A stretch of DNA of 53,500 nt, from the NCBI RefSeq assembly GCF_001905725.1, contig NZ_LIWB01000028.1:1-53500 (forward strand). The letters are read 5' to 3'. This DNA is from Streptomyces sp. CB02400 (GTDB lineage: Bacteria; Actinomycetota; Actinomycetes; Streptomycetales; Streptomycetaceae). Positions 33,129 to 42,820 of the stretch are shown one piece after another; within the stretch, counting starts at the first letter, position 1, and every line of letters begins with the position of its first letter. A program made the position numbers and the translations under genes. Below the pieces are notes generated by a model that was not told the DNA's origin, did not search any database, and saw only the letters and a program-made list of their open reading frames with translations.

Positions 33129-33847
33129 CGCAGGCGGCGCACTTCAGCGAGCTTGCAGTGCCGAAGCATGAAGATGAGCCACCAGCCTGGGTCGAATTCC
33201 CATCTTCTGGCGGCCAGGCGGGCGTTGGCCGGAGAGGCATGATGGTTCGCATGGAGTGATTCACCGGCGGTCAGGAGGGCGAAGGACCGCAGGTTGCGGC
33301 CGATATGCCCGGAGACTTGAGGCCCCGGCAGATGGCCGAGGCCGTTGACGATGCCCACACCCGCGAGTATCTGCGCGAAGGCGAGCAGGTAGATCCAGAG
33401 CATGTGAACGGGGCCGGCCCATGTCGCGAAGACGATCAGGGTCAGCGCGATGCCGCCGTATCGTTGGCCGAAAGGCATTCGGTCGACGAAGTCACGCGGA
33501 ACATCCTTGGCCAGACGATCCACCAGAGCGGGATCCGAGCACGCGACACGGTTCAGCTTCGATCCGCGGAAGGTGACTACCCAGAGCCCTTCGAAAAGGG
33601 GACTGTGCGGATCTTCCTCGGTGTCGGCGTGCCGGTGGTGGAGCCGATGAGCGGCGACCCACTCCCTGGGGTTGCTGCCGAGAAGCAGCCAGATACTCAA
33701 GCGAAACAGGAACCTGACGGCCGGGTGCAGTGTGACCGAGTGATGCGCCAGACAGCGGTGCAGGTAGACCGACTGGCCGTAGATGACGATTTGACTGAGG
33801 ATCACTGACAAAATGACGTCCGTCGCGGACGGCATCCAACCGTTCAT
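33125..33847 (-). CDS. Fatty-acid/acyl desaturase
   Basis: ATG 33847 (TTG 33850 adjoins it) follows AGGGG. The 240-residue membrane protein carries the three histidine boxes of acyl desaturases: HRCLAHH (30-36), HRLHH (67-71) and HANHH (199-203), which bind a di-iron centre. Hydrophobic segments flank them (VILSVILSQIVIYG, LFRLSIWLLLG, IALTLIVFATWAGPV, IYLLAFAQILAGVGIV). It would introduce a double bond into an acyl chain with O2 and an electron donor; no reductase lies nearby. It follows the UbiA gene by 36 bases and is translationally coupled to the patatin. Confidence 0.85.
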   Translation of the reverse strand: MNGWMPSATDVILSVILSQIVIYGQSVYLHRCLAHHSVTLHPAVRFLFRLSIWLLLGSNPREWVAAHRLHHRHADTEEDPHSPLFEGLWVVTFRGSKLNRVACSDPALVDRLAKDVPRDFVDRMPFGQRYGGIALTLIVFATWAGPVHMLWIYLLAFAQILAGVGIVNGLGHLPGPQVSGHIGRNLRSFALLTAGESLHANHHASPANARLAARRWEFDPGWWLIFMLRHCKLAEVRRLR

Positions 33848-33883
33848 CAATCTTCACCCCTTTTCCTTTCGGATGGAATCCGG

Positions 33884-34879
33884 TTATCCATGGGCGAGCC
33901 TGCGGTACCCCGCACCCATGCGGCGTTTCAGGCGTCTCGCGGTCAGCGGGAGAAGCACCAGAAGGAAGACCGCCACCGCGGCAAGGTCGCCCGACCGGCC
34001 GCCCGCACACAGAGCGACAGTCCCAAATCCCGTCAGTAGTTGGACTCCGGCGAAGACATACCGTCGCCCCATGTCGGCACGAGAGTTGAGTGACAGGAAG
34101 AGTGATGCGAACGAGGCGATGCCGAAGGCCGCGGCAACGATCGCCGTCGTCCAAGAGAGAGCGCCCTTCACGAAGGTCGCCAGGAACGGCCCGAGTGTGA
34201 TCACCGACAGAAGGATCTGCAGTGCCCAAGCGTAGCCGACGAGCCCACGGGGGATGTGGGGCGCGTCCGCCCCGGTTGGCCTGGCTCCAAACAAGATCGG
34301 AGTGGTACGAGCCCCGTAGGAGTAGTCACTGCTCAGGTCACGCAATCCGGCGTGGACCCCGTTGATAAACGTAATAAAGACGACGACCGAGATCGCCAGC
34401 AGAGCGGATCTTGAGGTCGGATCCCCGGCGACCAGTGCTCCATAGTATGCGAAACCAGCCGCGCCGACACCTTGAAGGAAGTCCATGAACGGCGGTACGG
34501 CTGTCCGCTTACCCGCGACGTTGTAAGCGGCTGTAGCAGCGAATGAGATGAAGAGAGCGAGGAATCGGTAGGCGTCGAGCCCCAGGAGAACCGGATCCGC
34601 AAGAAACCCGAGCACGACGGCCGACACCACAACGCCCAGTGCCGTACGTGGGCTGATTCTCCCACTGACTAGGGGACGACCGGCCTTCCGGGGATCTCCG
34701 CGGTCTACCTCGATGTCCGCTAGGTCATTCACGACCGATAGCACGACATGAAAGGGCAACGACATGCAGAGAGCAAAGGCAATTCTCTGCGAGTTGACCT
34801 CAACAGCCGTCATGGCCCCCAGGATCGGAAGGGCCACACTCCATCCGAAAAGGGGAATCCGGAGGAAGCTGCCCAGCAT
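33884..34879 (-). CDS. UbiA-family prenyltransferase
   Basis: From ATG 34879 the 331-residue protein is almost wholly membrane-embedded, with about eight to nine hydrophobic helices. Both Asp-rich motifs of UbiA prenyltransferases are present: NDLADIEVD (51-59), then GDPRKAGRPL, and DLSSDYSYGARTTP (181-194). These bind Mg-diphosphate of a polyprenyl donor, which is joined to an aromatic or other acceptor. The acceptor cannot be told. The start is uncertain: the best RBS-like AGGGGG is ~22 bases upstream. It begins about 35 bases after the NTPase stop in the same operon. Confidence 0.85.
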   Translation of the reverse strand: MLGSFLRIPLFGWSVALPILGAMTAVEVNSQRIAFALCMSLPFHVVLSVVNDLADIEVDRGDPRKAGRPLVSGRISPRTALGVVVSAVVLGFLADPVLLGLDAYRFLALFISFAATAAYNVAGKRTAVPPFMDFLQGVGAAGFAYYGALVAGDPTSRSALLAISVVVFITFINGVHAGLRDLSSDYSYGARTTPILFGARPTGADAPHIPRGLVGYAWALQILLSVITLGPFLATFVKGALSWTTAIVAAAFGIASFASLFLSLNSRADMGRRYVFAGVQLLTGFGTVALCAGGRSGDLAAVAVFLLVLLPLTARRLKRRMGAGYRRLAHG

Positions 34880-34913
34880 TTTGATGGTAGTGATGAGATC
34901 AACCCCCTGATGT

Positions 34914-37900
34914 TCACTCCTGTGCGGCCCACGCCCCCGGATGGAAGTCGTAGTCTCGCGCCAACTGGAGCAGAATCCGCGTATATCTCTTGGCAAACTG
35001 CTTCACGGAATACGATTCGTTCAGGCAGCGCAAGGCCGGCTTGGTGAGTCGTTCGCGCATGATGGGATTGTGTGCGGCCTGATAGATGGCAGAATTGAAG
35101 AAGCCGACTTGGTCGATAATTCGACGCGTATTCACCACGTTGACCTTCGACCGCACATTCATCCGAAGGTGCCCGCGGCCCGTTTCCTCAAGAAAAAGGT
35201 CAACAGCCTGCGGGTGCAGCACGTTGAGGATCGCGAGGGAATCGATGATCTTGGATCCGACTGCCCCGCCCACGGTATTCGGAACCAGTTGGAACGCGGA
35301 AAGCGTTTGGTCCGGATAATAGATGCCGACGACACCGAGTGCTTCCACCAGGGCCACCGCGTACTCGGAGTCGTCGACCGTCAACGCATCACGCAACGCG
35401 GTCTCGACCACGACCATCGGCGCGCCGGCCTTGCCGCAAGCCAGCCCCAGAGGCAGCAGGACGAGGTTGAGTGAGCGCATCGCCCCGGCATCACGACTGA
35501 CGATGGTGGCCCGGTCGTTCCTCAGTAGATACTCGGTCTGCCATGCGACAAAGGGACTCCAGTCGGTTTCGGTCGGTGCGAGCACCCCGAACGCGATGAG
35601 ATGCCACAGCCGCGCCCTCGGCGGGAGCCTCGTGTACCGCTCGGCAAGAAACTCCTTGAGGTTGTGCAGGGAACGACTGCAGTGCGACGACAGGACAATG
35701 GCCCCGATGACCCGCAGGAAGGCGATATCCGAGCCGAGCAATTCGGCCAGCAGATTGTACTCCCCACGCAGATCGCTGTGCGGGTCCAGCAGGTCGACAG
35801 CGCGGCCAAGCAGTTCGCGCGGCTTCTGCCCGCCGTGGAAGTAGACACTCGGCGACTGCATCGCGTCGACCATGACCGCCTCGCCGAGTCGCTGCGAGAT
35901 AGTGTTCGCCGCAACCGAGGTCACTACTGCACCGATGAGACGGTGGTTGAACTTCCGGACATGAAGCTTGCGCGTCAGCAGTTCCCACCACAGCCCGTCC
36001 GCCCATTGGATGAGCCGATAGTCATGGGCCAGATTGATGTACAGGATGATGGTCACGTCCGCCAGGAACGCCAGTCGTCGGCGCGCATCCCGGGGCGCCT
36101 GTATTCGTACCTCCCGTGCGATTTTCTCGGTGAACCGCATCACGATTTCATGTTCACCCTGGAGCCACTTCAGGTAGGCCATGTAAGCCACCATCCGGGG
36201 AAGCTCCGAATGGTCGGTCAAGGCCATTTCCTGAAAAAGTTCCTCTGCAGCGAACCCGAGCTGGTACGCGGCGTTGAGTGCGATCTGCCGAGTCTCGTCA
36301 CGGGAGAGCAGCCGAAGGATCTCATCCTTCCGTAGCTCCGGGCTCATACGCGACAATGCGTTTGCAGCGAGTCCGTGAAGTTGCGGCTCGGATGCTATTG
36401 CGAACGCTTCGATGAGCTTGGCCGTCGCCGAACTGCTGTTGCTCTCGAGGGCATGCTCCAATGCCACGGTTGCGGTCTGGAGCATGGCATCAATGGAACC
36501 TGTCGCGGTTTGCGCGCGGCGGTATTCAGGATCAATGGCCAGATCGTACAGATCATCTGGTTCCAGCAACCCGACGCCGATACCGCTTCTCATGTGTTCC
36601 GCGAGGTAGTTAAGTCCGTAGCGATCGATCTCATGCCAGGACCCGTGAGATCCGCCGGATCCCTGTGAATATCGATCAACATAAGATCTGGCGATTTTTG
36701 CATGCATCTCGCGGGCTGGCGCGTGATATCGGTTCGGCGTGCGGTCCGGAAGTACGCTGACGCCGACGAATTCTGCCATCGAGCTGTGAAAGAAACGTAT
36801 GTCGGAGTTCTCGTGACCGAATTCGATGAGTTGTTGCAGTTCGTCGATCCGTGTGCTCACCGTCTGGATGGGCCAATCGAGGATCAGGGCGACCCGGTCC
36901 ACAGCAATTGGCGCCAGCACGACGGACAACAGTTCCAGGAGCGGCAGATAGTTCTGGAGGACGGCGTCGCCCTGGCCGTACTCACCTGATTCCGGGATCA
37001 ACTGGTCGAGATATGAACTGTACAGCTGAGAGAGACCTTCAGGTATGCGGGGCGAGTTGTCAATGTTCCCGGACTTCATCTCATCGAGCAGGTGACGCGC
37101 GTACTGGAAGTTAACGCCAGCGGCTCGGGCAATCCGATCCGGCTGCCATATGTGATCGGCGCTCGCAAGCTCTCGCGCTAAACGGCGCTCCACGAAGGAG
37201 AGGACGTCCTGCCGACTGTACGGTTCGAGCCCGGGGTCGGCGAGATCGATCACATCCGTCTGGTTTGGAAACAGGTCGCGTATTCTTCGATCCGTCTTCG
37301 CGGAGATGAGAACTTTAACGTTTCCCGGCAAGTCGGACATGCTGGCGATCAGATGGGGAATCGATGTACCGCCGCCCGTCAGTGCCTCGTCGAGACCGTC
37401 GACCAGAATCGCGAGATTCACGTCCGGTGCTTCTCGGGCCAGAAGTTCCACCGGCATCTTGATGGACTCGCTGAAGCCGTCCATGATCGATCTTCCGGTG
37501 ATCCACAGATGGTCGGTATGTACTCCGACGACCCTGCCGAGATTGCTGCCGACGTTGATATCGACCCGGGTCAACGGCGGTGAGATGGCACGGAGTACCG
37601 CATGAGCATAGGCGGGAGTGCTCGACGCGAGATCCGTCGCCAGGCGTCTTACGTAGGACCGCGGATCGATACTCGCGCCCTCAAGACGCCGGCTACAGAA
37701 CTGGAAGGAGTTCCACCGCTTCCGTATCCGGCGCAGCAGTTCACCAGCGGCCCCATCCGGGACCGGGCCGGCCCCACTGAGCCATGCGCACAGAGCGGTT
37801 TTCCCGACACCTGGAGGCCCGGTGACGAGCAGGAACTTCTGACTCGTCGGATCGTCGAGCCACCTAGCGATCCTGGGAAGGAGCCACTCACGCCCGGTGA

Positions 37901-37958
37901 AGTCTCGCGCGATGAAATCGATGTCCGCCGACAGGCCTGCCGCTCCCCCGTGGTTCAT
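34914..37958 (-). CDS. STAND/NACHT-type NTPase, 1014 aa
   Basis: ATG 37958 has a G-rich RBS. The N-terminus (FIARDFTGREWLLPRIARWL) leads to Walker A GPPGVGKT (47-54) and Walker B with extended acidic end AILVDGLDEA (183-192). A sensor-like VLISAKTD and a winged-helix end with FFHSSMAEFV follow, as in NACHT/STAND ATPases. The remaining ~550 residues are helical, probably a repeat-type sensor, with no obvious effector domain at either end. STAND proteins sense a ligand and oligomerise to trigger effectors; here the effectors would be the downstream lipid enzymes. Codon usage is markedly less GC-rich than the neighbours. First gene of the operon. Confidence 0.85.
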   Translation of the reverse strand: MNHGGAAGLSADIDFIARDFTGREWLLPRIARWLDDPTSQKFLLVTGPPGVGKTALCAWLSGAGPVPDGAAGELLRRIRKRWNSFQFCSRRLEGASIDPRSYVRRLATDLASSTPAYAHAVLRAISPPLTRVDINVGSNLGRVVGVHTDHLWITGRSIMDGFSESIKMPVELLAREAPDVNLAILVDGLDEALTGGGTSIPHLIASMSDLPGNVKVLISAKTDRRIRDLFPNQTDVIDLADPGLEPYSRQDVLSFVERRLARELASADHIWQPDRIARAAGVNFQYARHLLDEMKSGNIDNSPRIPEGLSQLYSSYLDQLIPESGEYGQGDAVLQNYLPLLELLSVVLAPIAVDRVALILDWPIQTVSTRIDELQQLIEFGHENSDIRFFHSSMAEFVGVSVLPDRTPNRYHAPAREMHAKIARSYVDRYSQGSGGSHGSWHEIDRYGLNYLAEHMRSGIGVGLLEPDDLYDLAIDPEYRRAQTATGSIDAMLQTATVALEHALESNSSSATAKLIEAFAIASEPQLHGLAANALSRMSPELRKDEILRLLSRDETRQIALNAAYQLGFAAEELFQEMALTDHSELPRMVAYMAYLKWLQGEHEIVMRFTEKIAREVRIQAPRDARRRLAFLADVTIILYINLAHDYRLIQWADGLWWELLTRKLHVRKFNHRLIGAVVTSVAANTISQRLGEAVMVDAMQSPSVYFHGGQKPRELLGRAVDLLDPHSDLRGEYNLLAELLGSDIAFLRVIGAIVLSSHCSRSLHNLKEFLAERYTRLPPRARLWHLIAFGVLAPTETDWSPFVAWQTEYLLRNDRATIVSRDAGAMRSLNLVLLPLGLACGKAGAPMVVVETALRDALTVDDSEYAVALVEALGVVGIYYPDQTLSAFQLVPNTVGGAVGSKIIDSLAILNVLHPQAVDLFLEETGRGHLRMNVRSKVNVVNTRRIIDQVGFFNSAIYQAAHNPIMRERLTKPALRCLNESYSVKQFAKRYTRILLQLARDYDFHPGAWAAQE

Positions 37959-38136
37959 TGCCCCCGGTTCCCCAATCGATCATCCAGGTCCGAACCCGGG
38001 AATGGCGTATCTCCCTGACCGATCTGCATCTCAGCGTTAGTGTGCCAGGCGAAGGAGATGACCGTACGAGAAGTACGGGAATTCCCCGCACTGCCATCGG
38101 CTCAGCCTCGATCCTTCAAGCAGGCGTGATGCGTCC

Positions 38137-38436
38137 TCATCCTGGGAGACCGAGTTTGCGTAGGGCGTCGGCGGGGTGGCTGTGGTAGTGGTCGTGGGCG
38201 GCGGCGTTGGTGATCCATCCGGCGAGGTGGGTGAGGCTGATCGCGAGGCTGCGGAAGGTGGCGAGAGTGCGGGGCAGGCTGCCGGCGCGGGCCCGGCAGG
38301 CGTCTTTGCCGAAGGTCACGTCGCGTACGAAACGCTGGGCCTCGGTGGCCCATTGGTCACGAACGCAGCGGGCGAGAACGTGTGAGGTGGCGGTCTGGGG
38401 TGGGGAGGTGGGGAAAGTGAGCGGGTCAGCTCCCAC
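38137..38436 (-). pseudogene. ISAs1-family transposase, C-terminal fragment
   Basis: One frame reads ARCVRDQWATEAQRFVRDVT, FGKDACRARAGSLPRTLATF, RSLAISLTHLAGW and ends ADALRKLGLPG, the C-terminal ~90 residues of ISAs1-type transposases, distinct from the copy at 20 kb. The catalytic Asp residues upstream are missing. It lies just upstream of the NTPase operon and may mark the edge of that insertion. Confidence 0.75.
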
Positions 38437-38770
38437 TTTTGGCGGTGGGGTTGCGCGATGCGATCAGCCGGTTGGTCAGCTTCACCATGGCGAGGTACCA
38501 CCAGAAGATCCAGTCGAGGAACGCTTCGTCATAGTCGCCGCGCTGGTCGGCCCGGCGGTGGCGTAGGTCGAAGCGGTTGGCGATCTCGAACAGTGCGCCT
38601 TCGTCCTTCCCGACGTGCTCCTTGATCAGGGCACGGCGTTCCTCAAGGAGGCGAGCGAGGTTGAAGATCGCCGATCGCTTGCTCTCGGCTGACGTGTCAC
38701 ATCCTCGGAAAAGGGTGATCGCGTGGCGAACGCTGGCGGTGGTGTCGGGCGGGCTGTCGTTGAGGGTACA
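38426..38770 (-). pseudogene. Conserved hypothetical protein, start lost
   Basis: A frame reads LNDSPPDTTASVRHAITLF, ESKRSAIFNLARLLEERRAL, KDEGALFEIANRFDLRHRRA and DEAFLDWIFWWYLAMVKLTN and stops at 38426. It resembles a ~115-residue helical streptomycete protein often seen near mobile elements. A CTC stands where the initiator would be, and the frame is fused to the end of the tap remnant, so it is probably not independently expressed. Function unknown. Confidence 0.55.
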
Positions 38771-38784
38771 GCGGCGTGGCCCCA

Positions 38785-39741
38785 GTGGCGGGGGTCGAGG
38801 GCGTGCCAGGACGGGATGCACAGCTGGACGCAGGCCCGCTCGGAGCCCTGCGCGGGGCGGTAGATCCGCGCCCACGGCCCGAAGCCGCGCTTCGTCAGCT
38901 TCCACTCCGCGCGCGCGAGCTGCTTGACGGCCTTGTGGCCCTCCGGGATCCGCCCGGCGAGCCGCTCCTCGTCGGTGAGGGCGACGGGGAGGCCGTAGCG
39001 CTTGAGCGCGGCCTCGGTGAGCACGAGCAGCGGGTCGGCGTCCTTGCCCGGACCGGACAGCCTCGGCTGCCCGAGCTCGGCCTCCTTCAGCGTCCACTCC
39101 ACCAGGGCCGGCAGGGACCTGGCGGGCACCTCCAGGACCAGACCGCCGGTGCAGTACGCCAACACCTGCCCGTCCGTGTCGACGTCGACGACCGCGAGCG
39201 GCCCGTTCCCGAAGCGCGGATCGGCACCGCCCGTCGGAGTCCTGGCCGGGGCCGCCTTGTACGCACCGGGACGGCGCGACGTTGAGGTGCTCCTGATGGT
39301 GCGCGCCGGATGCGGCGCGACCGCCGAAACAGGAGGTGGAGGACCAAGGATGATTCGGGGGTTCCCGGTTATGCTCGTGACCGCAGTATCGGACGCCGGG
39401 CCGGAGGGGAGAGGCTGCGCTTCCCCCCAGGGCGGGCGCGGCGGTGAAGAGGTGGCCGGCGCCGTCGGGGCGGCTGCCACCTCCGGTGCCGGGGGCATGG
39501 GGTAGAGCTCCGCGAGCTTGTTCAGCAACCGTGCATACGCCTCACGCTCAGGGCCCCGCGGCTCGACCGTCTTCTTCACCGACTCCCAGCCGGACACCGT
39601 CGCCCGGCGCACCTTCAGCGCGGCAGCCACCTCGTCCAGCGTCAGGCCATGGGCTTGACGCAGCCGCTTACGCTCCTGCGTCGGCGGCAGCGGAGCGCGA
39701 GACGCCACCAGCGCGTCGACCACCCCGAACAACTCGGACAT
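38785..39741 (-). pseudogene. tap: Telomere-associated protein Tap, N-terminal part
   Basis: ATG 39741 follows AGGAGGTG. The N-terminus has an XRE-type HTH (RKRLRQAHGLTLDEVAAAL, KVRRATVSGWESVKKTVE). A Pro/Ala linker follows, then the conserved Tap blocks GNGPLAVVDVDTDGQVLAYC, LPALVEWTLKEAELGQPRL, EGHKAVKQLARAEWKLTKRG and FGPWARIYRPAQG. It breaks off after CIPSWHALDPRHWG near 38785, roughly half of Tap, and is fused to an unrelated frame. Tap binds telomere ends and recruits the terminal protein Tpg for end replication of linear Streptomyces replicons; no tpg is seen here. The recognition is from memory. Confidence 0.7.
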
Positions 39742-39981
39742 GCCACACCTCCTGACCAACATCCCATCTCCTGAACCGTACAAACAGCGTACTTTTTCCG
39801 TGCTAATTGCATACAAAACGATTTAGAGCAGCACGGTTGACACCGGGAAGCCGTCAACTTGCTGGGACGCGTGGCCAGCCGCCGGTGAGCGCGGCTGCAC
39901 ACGGCCTCGATGAGCAGGAGAACGCGGGGTAACCGGGAGGCAATGACGCTGTTCCGACTCCCCTTCGAGGAGGTCTGCGCT

Positions 39982-40506
39982 GTGCTCTCGCTCAAGCGCT
40001 TACTCGACCGCAGTCTGACCGCGCAGGCGGCTCTGGTCTTCCTGCTGGGACTGGGCATCACGGCCCTGTTCCGCAGGGACGAGCACCCGGCTGTCTGGGT
40101 GTTCCAGAGCGCTCTCTACACCGGGGTTGCCATCGCGGTCCTGGCCGTCCAGCGCCGCCGGGTCGCCCGAGCCGTGGGCACCGACGTGGGCGGACTCGCC
40201 GATCTGAACCGGAAGATCCGGCACCATGAGGCGCCGCAGGACCCCGAGGAGCAGGCGGCTATGCGGCGGCTGGTCGTCGAGCAGCTCGGCCAGATGGAGC
40301 GGGCGGGCAAGTGGCTGCCGTACTGGCTCGGCGCCATGGGCCTCGTCGCGGTTGGCATGTTCGTCCTGGGGGCCGTCAGCGGGTCCCTGGTCTTCCCCCT
40401 TCTCTTCGCACTCGGCGTGGTCGCGCTGTGCTCCTGGGTGCTGTGGATGCGCCGCCGCTCCCTGGATCGCCTCCGCTGGATGCGCCAGGCCCTGCGACAG
40501 GAGTGA
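39982..40506 (+). CDS. Membrane protein with four transmembrane segments
   Basis: GTG 39982 is chosen because GAGGAGG lies nine bases upstream. The 174-residue product has two N-terminal hydrophobic helices (AALVFLLGLGITALF, VFQSALYTGVAIAVLAV), a charged cytoplasmic loop (LNRKIRHHEAPQDPEEQAAM, RRLVVEQLGQMERAGKW) and two more helices (WLGAMGLVAVGMFVLGA, FPLLFALGVVALCSWVLW). No family motif was recognised. It is divergently placed relative to the tap remnant. Confidence 0.65.
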   Translation: MLSLKRLLDRSLTAQAALVFLLGLGITALFRRDEHPAVWVFQSALYTGVAIAVLAVQRRRVARAVGTDVGGLADLNRKIRHHEAPQDPEEQAAMRRLVVEQLGQMERAGKWLPYWLGAMGLVAVGMFVLGAVSGSLVFPLLFALGVVALCSWVLWMRRRSLDRLRWMRQALRQE

Positions 40507-40796
40507 GCGGCCAGGGAGGGTGGGGACGGTAGACAGGTCCCCAAAATCAGCGGTCTTCCGAAGCGGTGAACTCACGTGGCGGCCTTATCGAGCAGTGGTG
40601 AAGTTACTCGATGAGGCCGCAAGACACCCCGATCCTCGGTCAGGTGGTGTTGAGGAGTCGAGGAGGCGCTGGGCTCTTGCCAGGGCGGAATCGCGAAGCT
40701 CTGGGTGAAATGTGCCGGTCATGCCGCAGATGTCGAAGGGGAAGCTGTGCGCAGCGATCCGGCGTGGCCCCGTCGCGTGAGGCGACCGGTCGTGCC

Positions 40797-41414
40797 CTAC
40801 TCGCTCAGCCCTACAAGTCCCCATCCCCGTCGGGCGGCTTCGGAAAGGACGCGGCCCCAGTCGTCCAGCAGGTCGGTGAACTCGTCGAAGTCGTGGACCC
40901 AGCCCTCGGGCACGGCGGCATGCTCGTCAAACGCCCCGCGCAACCCGTCGAGCCAGGTCCGTACCTCCTCCCACGTCGCTGCCAGTTCCCGCACGCTGTC
41001 CGGCGACCTCGCGAGCAGCACGCCATAGGTGACGGCGGGGTCATCGCAGAAGAAGCCCTCTTCCACGTGCTCCGCCTCACCGTCCAGCCCTCCCCAGATC
41101 AGCGCGAGCAGCAAGGTGTCCAACCTGGCCCGCACCAGTGGGTCGGCATGATCGCGTACGGACTCCCACCGCTCCCCAGCCCAGAAGTGCGCCTTGAACG
41201 AACCGAGGGTTTCCCGGAACTCGTAGACGGCGAAGGAGGAGTTGCCGGGCTCTCGTGGCCATTTCCAGTCGCCTTCGACCGCCGGCGCGTCGTGATCCCA
41301 CAGCCCGCTCTCGTCGGCGTACCAGGCATCCCGCAACCGCGACAGCCTCTCCCCGGGCGGAATCTCACCCAGCCATGACCAGTCGGCGATCATCACAGTG
41401 ATGTCCAGCCCCAT
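40797..41414 (-). CDS. Hypothetical 205-aa acidic protein
   Basis: ATG 41414 (MGLDITVMIADWSWL) is preferred over GTG 41435. The protein is acidic and Trp-rich (LWDHDAPAVEGDWKWPREP, AHFWAGERWESVRDHADP, WEEVRTWLDGLRGAFDEHA). No catalytic motif or membrane segment is seen. It looks like one of the small soluble proteins, some of them immunity-like, scattered in streptomycete arms. The 290 bases before it (40507-40796) show only a short unconvincing frame. Confidence 0.6.
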   Translation of the reverse strand: MGLDITVMIADWSWLGEIPPGERLSRLRDAWYADESGLWDHDAPAVEGDWKWPREPGNSSFAVYEFRETLGSFKAHFWAGERWESVRDHADPLVRARLDTLLLALIWGGLDGEAEHVEEGFFCDDPAVTYGVLLARSPDSVRELAATWEEVRTWLDGLRGAFDEHAAVPEGWVHDFDEFTDLLDDWGRVLSEAARRGWGLVGLSE

Positions 41415-41575
41415 GCCCGTGAGAGTACCGACCACCCGATACTGTCAGGCGCCGGTACCGGAGCGCGCCTCGAATGCCTGTCGGTGACTGTGAACGGACA
41501 GCCCAAAGGCCTCTTCCTCACGTGATCCTGACAGCTGGACAACGACGGTGCCCGTACCATCTGCCTGGCCGTGTA

Positions 41576-42751
41576 CCGCTCGGAAAGTCATCGCTGCAGG
41601 TGCATGCCCATGTCCTGGAGCGTCGGTAGCAGCTGGGATGCTGTCGTGGTGCTCGTCTCGCTGCTGTGCAGGGTGACCCGGAAGCTGCTGGCCGTCCCCG
41701 GCATACTGCTGCGCCGCGACACCGCGAAGGAAGCTGACCTGTTCGTGCTGCGGCACGAGAACACGGTCCTGCGCCGCCAACTCGTAGGACCGGTACGCTA
41801 CGAGCCGGCCGGCCGGTTCTGGTTTGCTGCCCTGTCATCGCTGATACCGCGCCGTCGCTGGGCGCAGGTCTTCCCGGTCCAGCCCGGCACCGTACTGGCC
41901 TGGCACCGCAGGCTGATCGCGAAGAAGTGGGACTATTCCAAGCGCTGCGGCCGCACCGGCCGACCCCCGACCCCGGCCGCGCTGAAGAAGCTCGTCCTGC
42001 GCCTGGCCGAGGTGGGGCCATCGCCGGATTCAGGGCGAGCTGGCCCGGCTGGGGCACCCGATCTCACCGTCCACCGTCTGGCAGATCCTCAACGCCGCGG
42101 GCATCGACCCGGCCCCACGCCGCTCCGGCCCCGGCTGGCGCGCGTTCCTCACTGCCCAGGCCGAGGGGATCATTGCCGCGGACTTCTTCCACCTCGACAC
42201 CGTCCTGGGCAAGCGCCTGTATGTGCTGGTGTTCCTCGAGCATGGCACCCGGCGCCTGCACCTGACCGGCGTTACCGCCCACCCGACCGGCCAGTGGGCG
42301 GTGCAGCAGGCGCGCAACCTCGCCGCTGACTTCGGCACACGGATGGAGTCCCTGCGTTTCATGCCGCGCGACCGCGACACCAAGTACACCGAGGCCTTCG
42401 ACGCCGTCTTCCCGTCAGAGGACGTGGACGTGCTGCTCAGCGCGCCCTGGGCGCCGCGCATGAACGCCCACTGCGAGCGCGTGATCGGCACGATCCGCCG
42501 GGAAGCCCTGGACCACGTGCTGATCGTGAACGAGGCCCATGCGCGTCGCGTCCTCGGCCGGTACCAAGATCACTACAACGGGCACCGGCCTCACCAGGCC
42601 CGGGACCAACTCCCGCCCGACGTGAGCGAGGAACCCGCCGCCGAACGCCAGCACGGCCATCCCGGCAAACTCCTACGCACCCGCATCCTCGGCGGAGCGA
42701 TCAACGAGTACCGATATGCGGCTTGACCAGCAGCGATAACTTTCCAAGCGG
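41576..42751. mobile_element. Integrase-core IS, copy 1
   Basis: Terminal inverted repeats 41576-41600 and 42729-42751 match at most positions (CCGCT, GGAAAGT, ATCGCTGC shared). They surround a broken integrase-core transposase. A second copy of the same IS type lies inverted at 50403-51583. Confidence 0.75.
41604..42726 (+). pseudogene. Integrase-core (rve) transposase, copy 1, frameshifted
   Basis: The N-terminal part (VPGILLRRDTAKEADLFVLR, HENTVLRRQLVGPVRY, WHRRLIAKKWDY) lies in one frame up to about 42010. There a short deletion removes the ENPR residues and shifts the frame. The catalytic part then reads GIIAADFFHLDTVLGKRLYV (Asp), RFMPRDRDTKYTEAFDAVF (Asp), MNAHCERVIGTIRREALDHV (Glu) and ends INEYRYAA. 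It resembles transposases of the IS481/IS3 integrase-core group. Compared with copy 2 the damage is different, so each copy decayed separately. Confidence 0.8.
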
Positions 42752-42820
42752 CACAGGGTCCTTCTGTTCCGCAGCAAGGTCCCACGGTGACGTACGAAAG
42801 ATCTTGACCGGACGGAAACC

